Shown piece after piece: positions 1-10,391 of a stretch of DNA of 15,571 nucleotides (positions are counted from its first letter, which is position 1; each line of letters opens with the position of its first letter). The notes under the pieces are model-generated. The model worked only from the letters and a program-made list of their open reading frames with translations. It was not told the DNA's origin and ran no database searches. Where the stretch lies: assembly GCA_902459845.2 (NCBI GenBank), contig CABPSV020000268.1:5037-20607 (forward strand), given 5' to 3'. The stretch is from Hepatocystis sp. ex Piliocolobus tephrosceles (taxonomy: Eukaryota > Apicomplexa > Aconoidasida > Haemosporida > Plasmodiidae). Both the position numbers and the translations under genes were made by a program.

Positions 1-3000
1 TCAGTAATACCCAAGTTAAATAACCAAATGCTAATAAAATATTTTGAAACTAGTACAAAAGTTTCATCATATGCAGATAATATGATTCCCACATGTTTTT
101 TCTTAACTACCAATATACATATCCCACCTGAACCATTAAATTATAATTATTTAACATATTGTAAAAATATTCCAGGAAACAAATGCCTATTTTTATATAC
201 CCAGAACATCACAAGTGTAAAACGTATACCTATTCTAAAATATTACGGACTTTTGAATACACATGATGAACCCAAAATCGAGGATAAAGTTATAAACACC
301 GCATTATATAGATTATTACTAAATAAAGCACAGCCAGAAATAGGTATAACCGATGTAGATAAATCTAGTCTAAACAGAACTAGTTTAAACAAAGCTAGTC
401 TTAACAGAACTAGTCTATATAGAAACGAACTAAAAACTGGTATAAACAAAGGGGATGTACATACAGACCAAATTTATAATAGTCAAAACATGCATTCAAA
501 AATGTTAAGTAAAAATATAAAAGAAAATCTCAAAAAGAAAAAAGAAGAAAATTACAGTTTGAAATATGATTTACATTTACCAAACAATTTAAAAAAGGTA
601 AATAAAAAAGAGATCCCAATTTTTAATGATTCAGACATAATAGACATAGAACAAAACATGAAAAAATTAAAAAGTAAACATAGCAATATAGAAAATATAA
701 AAAAAGCCTTAAACAATAATTTAAAACCAAAATCAAACCCTAATAATCAAATAACTAATATAAATAAAATACAATATAGAACACCTTTATTTAATGAATT
801 GCTCTCTGAAAGCCATAACAATAGTATAAGTCATAACAAATACAGTAATGATTATATTACGACCAATAAAAATCACGATATAAGAGTAAAATATAAACTA
901 TCTAAATTTACTGATGCACTAAAAGTAAAAAACGGCGTTTCTCCATATAGTAATATAAAATATAGCTCTATCCAAGATATTCACGAAACCTTTCACAGTT
1001 CGAATGAAATAAAAAAAAATAGATTAAATATAAATAAAAATAATTTAAATGATACAATAATTAAAGACGAAGAAAAAGTAGATATAGATGGCGTTAGTAA
1101 CTCATATCATAAGAAAAATTTTAAACGTGATGACAACAATATGAATGATACATTCTTAAATCATTTACGAAATGAACAAGCTAACACATCGTGTGAGGAA
1201 AAACATGTTAAACAGGTGACTCCTTTGACAGAACAAATGAATATAATAACAAGTAGCGATAGTAGTACTGGTAGTGATGGTACCGACTTAAACGAGTACA
1301 TCGACAGAAATGATTTTTATATGAAATTATTTAACAATTATCGCTTATATTATATAGGATGTAATGAATTCAAAACATGTATAGACTCTTATAGTTACCT
1401 ACATCCAGCAAAACCTTTTATTTTTAACTGTACTGTAAATTTTAATTCAAATGATACTTCTTGTGATTGTTTTGACATTAAAAATTCCATTGGAATAGTC
1501 TGGGGAGTTTATCGTTGGTTATGGACAAGTAATGGTAAATTTATCTGTCCATTAAAACTACCTTTATGTGTATCAACATTACCATCAGAATATTTGGAAG
1601 AATGTGAAATGCAAGTACCAGGATTTAAATCTAATGACATTTTATGTATAGAATTTCAACCTTTATATCAAACCTTATTTTTTTATAAAAATAATAATTT
1701 TATGTTTGCATTTAAGTTTGATACTTTTTATAATTATAAAAATTTACTACCACATACGTTTGAAGAAAATATAAAAAATAGTTTCAACACCATGTATGCA
1801 TCATGTTCTAAAACAACTAACGCAGCTAACACAACTAACACAGATAATACAAGTATTCCCAAACCAAATAAAGTTATAAATAATAAAAAAAATTATTATA
1901 TAAACACTTGGGATAATACATATGATACACAACAACAAGTTAGATCGAACGTAATGAAAGAAACAGACAACAACGAATCGTGTGACAATGATAGAAGAAA
2001 CTCAAGAATGCATTTTTATAAAGATTATTTTAATTTATCTGACTCTATTGGAAACACAGAACAAGCTACCATAAGTAACAATACAAAAGTTGTAACACAT
2101 ATTAACGGAAAGGATAGTACAAAAGATAGAGTAGGTGCATTAAGTGATTCTAAAAATGATATCTTAAGTGATGATAGTAGTAATAGTATCAATAAAAAAG
2201 GATTAACAAAGAAAAATAAATTGTACAACACGAACTTGTATACTATTTCAAACGAGCAAGATACTGAAAATAGAATAAACAACATAACTAGTCCTACACG
2301 AAAAATAAAATCAGAGATAGAACCCCATGATTTAGACAACAATGGTAATATTGAAAACATTAGCTATATTTATTACCATGGCTATAAACCCAATATGGAC
2401 ATAAATAATCATACACAATTCTCACGAGTACAGAACTATTCAAGTGTTATAAAATTGTATAACGCTTTAATTCAAAATGAATGTAAAACGGTTTGCTATA
2501 TTCTCACACACAACCCATATTTGTTACTACAAACAAAACTTTGTGATGAGACAGGAGAAGAGATAAAATTAGATCATTACAATACAAAAGAGGAAACAGA
2601 AAAAGAGGAAACAGAAAAAGAGAAAACAGAAAAAGAGATAAAAGAAAAAGAGAAAACAGAAAAAGAGATAAAAGAAAAAGAAGTGGAAGCAAAAAATGAA
2701 GTGAGAGCAGAAAATGAAGTAAAAAAAGGAAATAATATGGAAGAAGAAGTAAAGAAAAATAATAAGAAGGAGAAAGAACAAAGTGGAGGACAATTTCATC
2801 ATGCATTTATGTCATCAATTACACAAAATAGTATACTAAAAGGAAGCCTAACACCTTTAGGTTTAGCTTGTAAAATTGGTTGTGAACATTGTGTAGAACA
2901 TATAATAAAATTAGGAAAAGTTGATGTTAACAAATCTTGTTGCAAAGCGAAAACTAGAACTCCTTTGATGGTTGCAGTACAATGTGGACACACTCGGATT

Positions 3001-6000
3001 GTATGTATGTTAGTATGTATATATGGTGCTAAAATAAATAAACAAGATGAAAATGGAAATACAGTTTTACATAAATTATTATTAAATTCGATTATTAAAG
3101 AAGATGAGAGAGATAGTGATAATAATAAATCTCAAAATATGTTAATACAAATGACACAATTGTTATTAAAATTAAACGCAGATACTACTATTATAAATAA
3201 TGAAGGTTTATCTGTACAAGATCTAGTAAGAAAAGGAATGGTAAAAAATAAAAAAGTAGAAGTTGTTTTAAAAACATGGATTAAATTGACATTAGATAAT
3301 AATCATAAAGATAGTTTGAAAAAAATGTGTATTTATAATGAGAATAATATAATACCTGGTTTATTAGCTAATTGTTCTATAGCTGTTAGTTTTACAACAC
3401 AGCCAAGTTTAGAAAATAATAACAGCTGTTTGTGTAAAAAATGTGGTGTTGCCATTCATAACAATTCGAATAAACAAAGTTCTGTAAAAATAAACTCTTT
3501 TGTAATAGGAGGACAAGAACTTGTTTCACAAAACGCTTTTATAGAATCAGTAAAAAATGAAACCAACAAAGATAGTGACATTAATATTGTTGTAGATGAT
3601 TTAGAAAAAGTAAAATTGATCGAAAATAACACTATGCAAAATGCGCTAAAACATATAGTTGTAAAAAATGACATGTTTAGTTCTGATGATACTTTTTTTT
3701 CACAAAAAGAAAATGTTCACACTGAGAAGAACATTACGTCAAAGGAAGTTGAAAATAACATAAAAAATGCAAATAAAACACAAAATGCGACACCATTTTA
3801 CCCTAACAATAAGTGCTTTAATTTTTATACACTGAAAGAAAACAACTTAAATTATATAGATTTAAAAGAAAGTCTTTATGAATTTATTAAAAAATCAGGT
3901 ATTTTTATTGATTTCTTTTTGGGTGGTGCTCAAGAAAAGAACAGGAATTTTGTACCATCAGAAGCCATTTCAAATGGGTGCAAAGTGGATGAAATAGAAA
4001 AAGGATTAGTAGCAGTAAAAAATGAAATAGATTTTATCATATCGTTCGAAAATTTTATTGATCTTTTTGATTATCTATATATAAATGATAAATTAAAATG
4101 TGTTTTTAATTTCAATTTACCAAGAGATTTGGAAAATTGTTATAACCTTAAAGATATAGGTTTTCTTTTATTAAAATTAGATGCTTTTTGTAGAATAACT
4201 GACTCTTTTGATCAAGCATGGACTACGGCAGAACATAACGAATGGCAAACGACTTTATTAAAAAAAATGGGTATTCTAAATGAGTTTAATAGGATAAAAT
4301 GGATGACAGATGTTTGTGTAACATCACAATATAATGAGATATTAAAACCTATAACTATGATCAATAAGCTTTTAAAAAGTTGTAAAAGTTGGACATTTTT
4401 TAATAATAATGAGAAAACACAAATCAGTAGCAGTATAAACGATATAATCGGATTAAATTCTAATACTATAAACTGTAACAATCAGTTACAAACTAAGTGG
4501 CATGATCCACAAAAGATTAAACAGTTATTACAAAGTGTAGGATTAAAACATGAATCTGATTTAAACAAATTTATTGCAAAAAATAATATTTTAGAACATT
4601 TATTATTATCAACAACGGATGAAGCATCTAGTATTGTTAATTTTAACAACAATGTTGATAATAAATATACTAACTTTTCAAAAAACAGGTTTACGAATAC
4701 TATGGAGATAAAAAAAAAACAACAACAACAGCAGCAGCAACAACAACTGCAACAACAACTGCAACAGCCATATATGCAAATGTCTATGCTTGCTTCGACT
4801 AATATGCTTATAAAGAAGCAAAACAATCCCCCCAGAAAAAAAAAAATATTAAGACAACTACAAACGTATGATAATTATGCAAATGATAATACATATGACT
4901 ACCAAAACTGGACGCCTAAGCAGTATGCTCCTATGTTAACAAATTCGAACCAGTTGTATAATCGAGTTGGTACTGATCCAAGTGGAATAGCGAATTATAT
5001 GGACAACTTGAGAGTAGGAGAAAACCTAACAGTAGGAGGAAATGTAGCAAATGATCACTATTATCATTATGGTGATAATTATGGTGATGATTATAATACG
5101 AATGTTCTTAATGGTAATGAACAGAATGGTGAAGAATATAAAGAAAATGTTATGACTCAAGCAGGCGAATATATATACAATGATAATAATGTTAATTATT
5201 ATAATCAGAATAATAGAAATTATTTAACAAATGATGGAACAAAAAATTGTATAATAGAAAATGGAAAAATGACCCCAGTTTATTTTGAAAATATACAAAA
5301 TCAATATTCACAAGATGATAACGCACAGGGTATATATTGCAATATGCATAATACATATGACACACATAATAGGTATGACATACATAATAGGTATAATGAC
5401 ATGTACAATACATATGCTGGATATAATACATATGGTGCATATAATAATTATAACTTGTATAATGTACCTGATCTACATATTCCATATAATAACTATTATA
5501 GCCAACAAGATTCTGTTTACAATATCAATTATAACACTAGTAACAATAACAATGAAATTGTTAAAGACAAAAACGAATATAACAATGGAGAAATTTCAAC
5601 TACTCCTCAAGTAGTGTTTGGATATAATTCGGAAGATGACCACATATACATAAACAATAACATAGACTATGATACTTTTAAAAAGGCATTACCAACTAGC
5701 TATCAAATTAATAACACACAAAATGAAAGTTTTAAAACGAAAGTATCAGATAATTACCAAATTAATGGCGAAATGAAAATGTCGAATACAACAGACAAAA
5801 ATAACTATGTAACTAATTTTATAAATAAAAATATACATATTCAAAATAAACCAATAAATAAAATAAACAGAGTGAATAGATATTCTAATACAAATGAAAA
5901 TAATATTCTTAAAAAAAAACAATATGATGATTCTTTTATTCCTGTTCGTCAAAAGATAAATGATCCATCTGTTCGAAAGTATTTAAAAACATATTATAAA

Positions 6001-8577
6001 GATAAAATTAATAAAAGATTGATAAATATCTTTAACAATTTTTATAATAAGAACATAAATAAAAAGAATAAAGAAGAAACGTTATTGTGTGAAATACAGA
6101 TTGAATCTATTCCTTATGAGCACGAACTAGTAAGAGAAAATTGTAATCGTAATTGGACAAGTGTATTAGATACATATGTACATACTATTTATGACTTGAT
6201 GAGTAGTTATATCGAATCTGTTGATAAAATTTGTTTATTCATTTATCATTCAACTGATTTAGAAAAAATAAAAAAAAAATTACCAGGTACAAATTCACAA
6301 TTATGGAAAAAAATAAATATGTCATTAGATGATTTTGCTGAAGCTATAAAATATGTTCACACTTTTATAATGCAGTTTATATATCAAAGTAATTTAAAAA
6401 AATATCGTATACTTCCACCAAATTTTAAAAAGTATTTTACTTTCTCTGAAGATGCATTAATGTATATAGCCAAAAATAAACTGGTTATGACTGTAGATTA
6501 TTATAAAAAATATGTACAAGAACGTAATAAAAGACTATTTTTACAAATTATACATGATCGTATACTTTTATTAAATAAGTTTAATATTTTTTTTGAAAAC
6601 TGTCTTCCATTTGCAGCAAATTTTTTTAATAAACCTATTACTCATTTAGAAGAACATGGGTTACGTACTTTAGAATGTCCTTTATGTTTTTTTATAAGTA
6701 ATGATCAATATTTACCATGGGATGATATAACAGATGATAGTTGCCAGACTTTTAAATGTAATTCTTGTTTGTTAGGACAAAATCAAACATCTGGTTTTAG
6801 TGGTAGCAATGGTACGAGTATTGAAGATAATGTTATTGCTGAAGTTCGTAATAATGGTAGTAATAGTTGTGGTAATAATGGTAGTAGTAATAGTATAAAC
6901 CAAAATAATATATTAAACAAAAAATACGATTTGTTAATGGACTATTGTCCTATAAATTGTATGAAATACTGTAAAAATACATATTCATCAAATAAAATGG
7001 TACTGTCAGTTGGTTCGTCTGATTTACCTATTCAATTATCTTGCTACCTATTTGTAAAAAAGTTAGTAAAACATGATACTGCATCAAAATTATGGCAAAA
7101 ATGTATAAAGAACATTGTTTCAGATAATACAGAAAAAACTAATTCTACTTTAAGAATAGATAGAGGAATGGCAGCAACAGCAAAAAATATTATTCATACT
7201 ATGTGGTATCAAAGTACTTACTTTTTATTAAATTTAAAAACATATAAACTAAAAGGTAAACCAAGAGAGAGACCATTTATGGTAGTTTTTGTTGGAGAAG
7301 GTGCAACAGATTTTGGTGGACCATTCCATGAATATCTATCATCAATATCAAGAGAAGTAATGGGTAAATTATCAGATTCACCAGATAAAAGTTTACCTAT
7401 ATTCCCTTTATGTATTCCATGTCCTAATTATACTCAAGCAATTGGAGGAAGACAGGATACTGTAATAATAAATCCTCATAGTAGTCCTTATTGTATAAAA
7501 GAAGCTGATTATGTTGGTGAAATTGATGTTATTGATAATTTAGAAAGGTTTACATATCAAGTACTACATACTTATCAATCTATTAAAAATTTTAAAAAAA
7601 ATAAAAAAAAAGATAATTCATATGACAGTATATGTAAGACACAAAATATGATTAATAAAAATGTTGGTTCTGTGCAAATTCATAAGGAAGAAAAATATAA
7701 TAGGGATGATATATATAAAAATTATAGTGTAAATAAAATGTGTTCTAATTGTAGTACCTATTCAAATGTTGAAAAAAACAAACATTTTTTGAAACCTGTA
7801 AATAATACAAATGAAAGTTTTAGTAATAAAATGGATAATAAGCAATTTAAGTGTCCTGAATGTGGTAACATGGTAAATTCGGAAAAGTGTGATAATTACA
7901 ATATGTGTGGTAATGGTAATGGTAATGGTAATGGTAATGGTAATGGTAATGGTAATGGTAGTGGTACTAGTGAACATGCCTATAATTATTTTAATGACAA
8001 TAATAGTAATGAAAATTGCACTGTTGGTAATGTAAATGCAAAATCTTATAATTATAATTTAAGTGGTGACGATACAATGGATAGAAAAAATGTCTCTACT
8101 AAAAATGAACTTGAACAATTGTCTTGTTCTAAAAACGAGAATCATAATATTTATTCATATACTACTAAAAAATCGGTAACATTTGAAAATATTGATACGA
8201 AGCATGACGAAAAGTCATATGTTAATAGTAAAAAACATAATAATACTATTACTATTACTGATAGTAATAACAAATATATATACGGTTCAATAGGGTTACG
8301 TAAGGGCAGTAATAGTTACAATAAACTTTATGAAATTATGGATAACGCTTCTTTAAAAACTAGAAAAAGATTCTTAGATAAAATATTAAATAGAAAAAAT
8401 GAGAAAGGGAATAATAAAAAATACCAAAATAAATCATTACAAAATGAACCAAAAAATGAGTACGAAAATGTGAGAAAAAATAATAGCGATAATATTAATA
8501 ATAATAGTAGTGGTAATAATTCTAACTATAACGATTTAATGAATAGTAATAGTTTTATTAACGATAATAATAAAAAA

Positions 8578-8623
<46 letters not shown>

Positions 8624-9528
8624 GGAACATAGAATATGATGAAAATGTAATAGAAGCAATGGAATTAGCCATGTATGAATCATTAGGAAGAATTATGGGT
8701 ATGTGTATTTGTATAGCATCTGCATTAAACATATGTTTTAATCCAATTGTATGGAAAAGAATTTGCGCTACACCTTTAGAATTACAAGACTTGTGTGATT
8801 ATGATTTAGTTGCTGTTGAAATGTTAAAAACGTTAAAAATGTTTTGTTTTGAACAAACGAATAATGGATTAAATGACGATTTAAAAGAATCGTTAAGTGA
8901 TATGACATTTTTAACAGAAGATTCTGGTGGAAATTTAATTGAATTAATAAAAAACGGATCAAATATACCTATAAACTTCGATAATTTAGAATTGTTTATA
9001 CGATTAGTAACAAAATGTAAAATGAATGAATCAGCAAAAGGATTAAGATATTTATTAAAAGGTTTTAGTTCTATTATACCTTTAGGAAGATTACAATTAT
9101 TATATGATTTTGAAAGTGTTGAACATCTGGTATGTGGTGAAAGAGAAATCAATTTAGAAACTCTAAAAACACATACTTATTCAAATGATTCAAAAATAAA
9201 AGAAAAACTTTTTACTGTTTTAGAAGAATTCACAAATGAACAATTACAATCGTTTCTTAGATTCGTTTCAGGACGTTCTAGATTACCTACAACTAAAAGT
9301 GATTGGTATATGATTATTGATATTGATAATTCTAATTCTACTAATAAGGACGATATTGATCAAAGATTACCGACAGCAGTTACTTGTGGTTTCCGTTTGT
9401 TACTACCACAATACTCTTCATTAGATATACTAAAACAAAGACTTTTGTATGCAATCAAAAATTGTACGGCCATTGATTTAGACGCATATGTGGTTCATGA
9501 TCACATGCAGTTGATGTATAACGAATAA
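1..9528 (+). CDS. Giant HECT-type E3 ubiquitin-protein ligase, 3' part (5' end outside window)
   Basis: HECT ligases take ubiquitin from an E2 onto a catalytic cysteine and pass it to substrate lysines. The frame is open from base 1 with no stop before the ATG at 28, so that ATG is internal and 3175 codons of a longer gene are visible. In order: a 15-bp repeat (367-426), an SPRY-like segment (about 1400-1765), a Glu/Lys-rich stretch (about 2584-2780), ankyrin repeats (about 2842-3230), polyQ (4720-4767), an Asn/Tyr-rich linker (about 4860-5640), a conserved-looking helical region (about 5926-6640), a Cys-rich module (6676-6972) and a split HECT domain (about 7144-9525). The catalytic Cys codon is 9385-9387, in LPTAVTCGF. 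The end of the C-lobe, with LLYAIKNC and then DLDAYV, resembles HERC1-type ligases (family knowledge). Substrates and location cannot be read from sequence. I recall the P. falciparum orthologue as exceeding 10,000 residues, so about two thirds may lie upstream. No intron is needed here. Confidence 0.95.
367..426 (+). repeat. 15-bp in-frame coding minisatellite (SLN[R/K][T/A] units)
   Basis: Four tandem 15-bp units encode SLNRT, SLNKA, SLNRT and SLYRN near the left edge of the ligase. Unit length is a multiple of three, so copy changes keep the frame. The units are diverged at several bases, which suggests an older array than the near-perfect ones elsewhere in the window. Confidence 0.85.
1400..1765 (+). 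other. SPRY/B30.2-like domain within the ligase
   Basis: Around 1490-1530 the protein reads IGIVWGVYRWLW. It then has a short variable stretch followed by SNDILCIEF, TLFFYKNN and AFKFDTF, ending in LLPHTF near 1761. The order 'G/S-D-I-L, hydrophobic strand, T-L-x-F-Y-K-N, A-F, then L-x-P' is typical of the second half of SPRY folds, which bind partner proteins and occur in HERC1-type ligases. The assignment rests on motif spacing only. The N-terminal half is less clear, so a degenerate or different beta-sandwich is possible. Confidence 0.5.
2584..2780 (+). repeat. Glu/Lys-rich charged repeat in the ligase
   Basis: Imperfect units of EETEK, EKTEK and EIKEK type run through this purine-rich stretch and grade into EVEAKNEVRAENEV-like sequence. 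It is a charged, probably helical or disordered linker immediately before the ankyrin repeats. The long open frames on the opposite strand here are a by-product of the AAAGAG composition. Confidence 0.8.
2842..3230 (+). other. Ankyrin repeats within the ligase
   Basis: Ankyrin signatures occur in series: LTPLGLACKIGCEHCVEHII with VDVN; then RTPLMVAVQCGHTRIVCMLV with GAKINKQDENG; then NTVLHKLL with an inserted acidic loop followed by MTQLLLKLNADTTIIN; and a partial EGLSVQDLV. That gives three clear repeats and a fourth partial one. Ankyrin stacks bind proteins, so this is a plausible substrate- or adaptor-binding surface. The third repeat is widened by about 15 Asp/Asn/Lys-rich residues, a typical Plasmodium loop insertion. 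Confidence 0.85.
4720..4767 (+). repeat. Polyglutamine tract (Q with two L interruptions)
   Basis: Sixteen codons, CAA/CAG with two CTG (Leu), follow three AAA Lys codons. Most Plasmodium homopolymers are Asn, so polyQ is less common. The CAA/CAG mixture and Leu interruptions would stabilise length. Confidence 0.9.
4860..5640 (+). other. Asn/Tyr-rich low-complexity linker of the ligase
   Basis: Roughly 260 residues are dominated by Asn and Tyr, with degenerate NTY, RYD and NNY units such as YNTYAGYNTYGAYNNYN near 5404-5454. No domain is recognisable. The composition is that of a disordered, prion-like linker between the ankyrin half and the C-terminal half of the protein. Confidence 0.75.
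6676..6972 (+). other. Cys-rich, possible zinc-binding module just before the HECT domain
   Basis: The segment has CPLC (6676-6687), a single Cys (6742), CNSC (6757-6768), then a Gly/Ser/Asn-rich loop of about 60 residues, and CPINC (6946-6960) with a further Cys at 6970. Two CxxC pairs plus a CxxxC pair could coordinate one or two zinc ions. I cannot match it to a named finger family, and metal binding is inferred. Confidence 0.45.
7909..7956 (+). repeat. (GGTAAT)8 hexanucleotide repeat encoding (Gly-Asn)8
   Basis: Eight exact hexamers lie inside the HECT insertion, just after a Cys codon, and are followed by a variant GGTAGT unit. A perfect array of this kind is expected to be length-polymorphic without frame change. 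Confidence 0.93.
8578..8622 (+). repeat. (AAT)15 tract encoding polyasparagine
   Basis: Fifteen consecutive AAT codons close the HECT insertion. The recognisable HECT fold resumes right after it at GNIEYDENVIEAMELAMYE. This is a typical Plasmodium Asn run placed in a surface loop. Confidence 0.95.
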
Positions 9529-9583
9529 GCAAATTATGTGAACAAAAAATAAAATAAAATAAAATAAAAAAGGAAATAATTAG

Positions 9584-9657
9584 GAGTGAGTTTGTGGGCA
9601 TATTTAATAACATGCTGAAATTCAAATAAGAGCATGTTTTTATTTTTATTCTCGCTC
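9584..9657 (+). promoter_or_regulatory. Candidate 3'-UTR stem-loop of the ligase mRNA
   Basis: Inner arms AACATGCT (9609-9616) and AGCATGTT (9631-9638) pair perfectly around a 14-nt loop. Outer arms GAGTGAG (9584-9590) and CTCGCTC (9651-9657) pair with a single U-G wobble in the plus-strand RNA. T-rich sequence follows. It starts 56 nt after the ligase stop codon. A function in mRNA stability or 3'-end formation is inferred. Confidence 0.35.
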
Positions 9658-10165
9658 ATTTGTATGTTCTTTTTTTTTTTTTTTTTTGTTATTTTTTTGT
9701 TATTTTTTTGTTCTTTTTTTTTTTTTTTTTGTTATTTTTTTGTTATCTTTTTGTTATATTTTTGCACTTAATTTTAATTGTCAACCACTTTTTTTTCAAT
9801 TTTATAATTTCTCGTTTGTTCCAACGTATTAAAATTGTTTTTTTTATTTTTATTTTTTTTTTTTTTGTTACATGTTTTTTTTTTAATTGTGTATGTATCA
9901 AATTTAATACAAAAAATGAAACGTAAAAAAAAGAAACATAAAAAAAAAAAAAAAGAAACACAATTTAAACACTAAATTATGAATGTTTAAAAAACAAATA
10001 TATATATATATACATGTATGTAATAAGAAAGATCTCTCAACATAAGTGCTTACTTTTGTTTTACCTCTTTTTATGTTCTGATTTGATTAATGGCACATTT
10101 GCGAAAATTTTTAACATATATTTTATGTGATGTTACCAAATATTAAAATTTTTAAAAAAGCAAAT

Positions 10166-10318
10166 AAAATGTAATAAAGCGAGAAAATGTAATAAAGAGA
10201 GAAAATGTAATAAAGAGAGAAAATGTAATAAAGAGAGAAAATGTAATAAAGAGAGAAAATGTAATAAAGAGAGAAAATGTAATAAAGAGAGAAAATGTAA
10301 TAAAGAGAGAAAATGTAA
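10166..10318. repeat. 18-bp minisatellite, 8 full copies
   Basis: The unit AAAATGTAATAAAGAGAG is repeated head to tail from 10166 to 10309, followed by a partial copy. The first copy differs by one base (AAAGCGAG) and the other seven are identical. It starts about 75 bp beyond the PTPS stop codon, so it may be in that gene's 3' UTR. Near-perfect identity implies recent expansion. The minus-strand frame reading SLFITF units is a by-product of the repeat. Confidence 0.95.
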
Positions 10319-10391
10319 AAGAAAAAAAAAAAAAAAACATAAAAAAAGACAAATTGGTTACAAAATTTAAATTATTACATCAACATACCAT

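Larger units (their letters stand above)
7144..9525 (+). other. HECT catalytic domain, interrupted by a ~345-residue insertion
   Basis: The first part (about 7144-7590) has the HECT N-lobe signature RPFMVVFVGEGATDFGGPF followed by EYLSSISREV. The second part (about 8626-9525) resumes with an ELAMYESLGRIMGMCICIA helix, continues through the remaining N-lobe (LRYLLKGFSSIIPL; FLRFVSGRSRLP) and ends in the C-lobe with catalytic Cys codon 9385-9387 and PQYSSLDILKQRLLYAI. The domain is normally about 350 residues. Here it spans 794 codons because of the insertion at about 7591-8625. All core motifs remain, so activity is likely. Confidence 0.93.
9529..10391. other. Convergent intergenic region between ligase and PTPS 3' ends
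   Basis: This 863-bp stretch lies between the stop codons of two converging genes, so it should hold both 3' UTRs and poly(A) sites. It contains AAAAT repeats (about 9546-9569), long T tracts broken by GTTATTTTTTT units (about 9669-9765), more T and A tracts (about 9837-9955), a short (TA)n (about 10000-10013) and the 18-bp array described separately. No coding gene is supported. Confidence 0.8.

Noticed and set aside
28..30. ATG as the start of the ligase
   Set aside because: The frame is open upstream to base 1 with no stop, and the family is known for very long proteins. The ATG is treated as an internal Met.
2504..2806. Minus-strand Leu/Phe-rich frames that look like membrane proteins
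   Set aside because: They are antisense to the Glu/Lys repeat of the ligase (AAAGAG read backwards gives Leu/Phe codons).
9609..9645. Intrinsic (bacterial-type) terminator
   Set aside because: The hairpin followed by T-rich sequence looks similar, but nuclear Plasmodium genes do not terminate this way. It is kept only as a candidate 3'-UTR structure.
9660..9961. Phe/Ile/Lys-rich short frames on both strands
   Set aside because: They are poly(T)/poly(A) composition artefacts in the convergent 3' region, with no amino-acid diversity.
10166..10318. CRISPR-like array
   Set aside because: The repeats are contiguous with no unique spacers, and the organism is a eukaryote. It is a simple minisatellite.
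10152..10352. Minus-strand frame of SLFITF repeats
   Set aside because: It exists only because the 18-bp unit is a multiple of three and lacks a stop in that frame. There is no unique sequence or domain outside the array.
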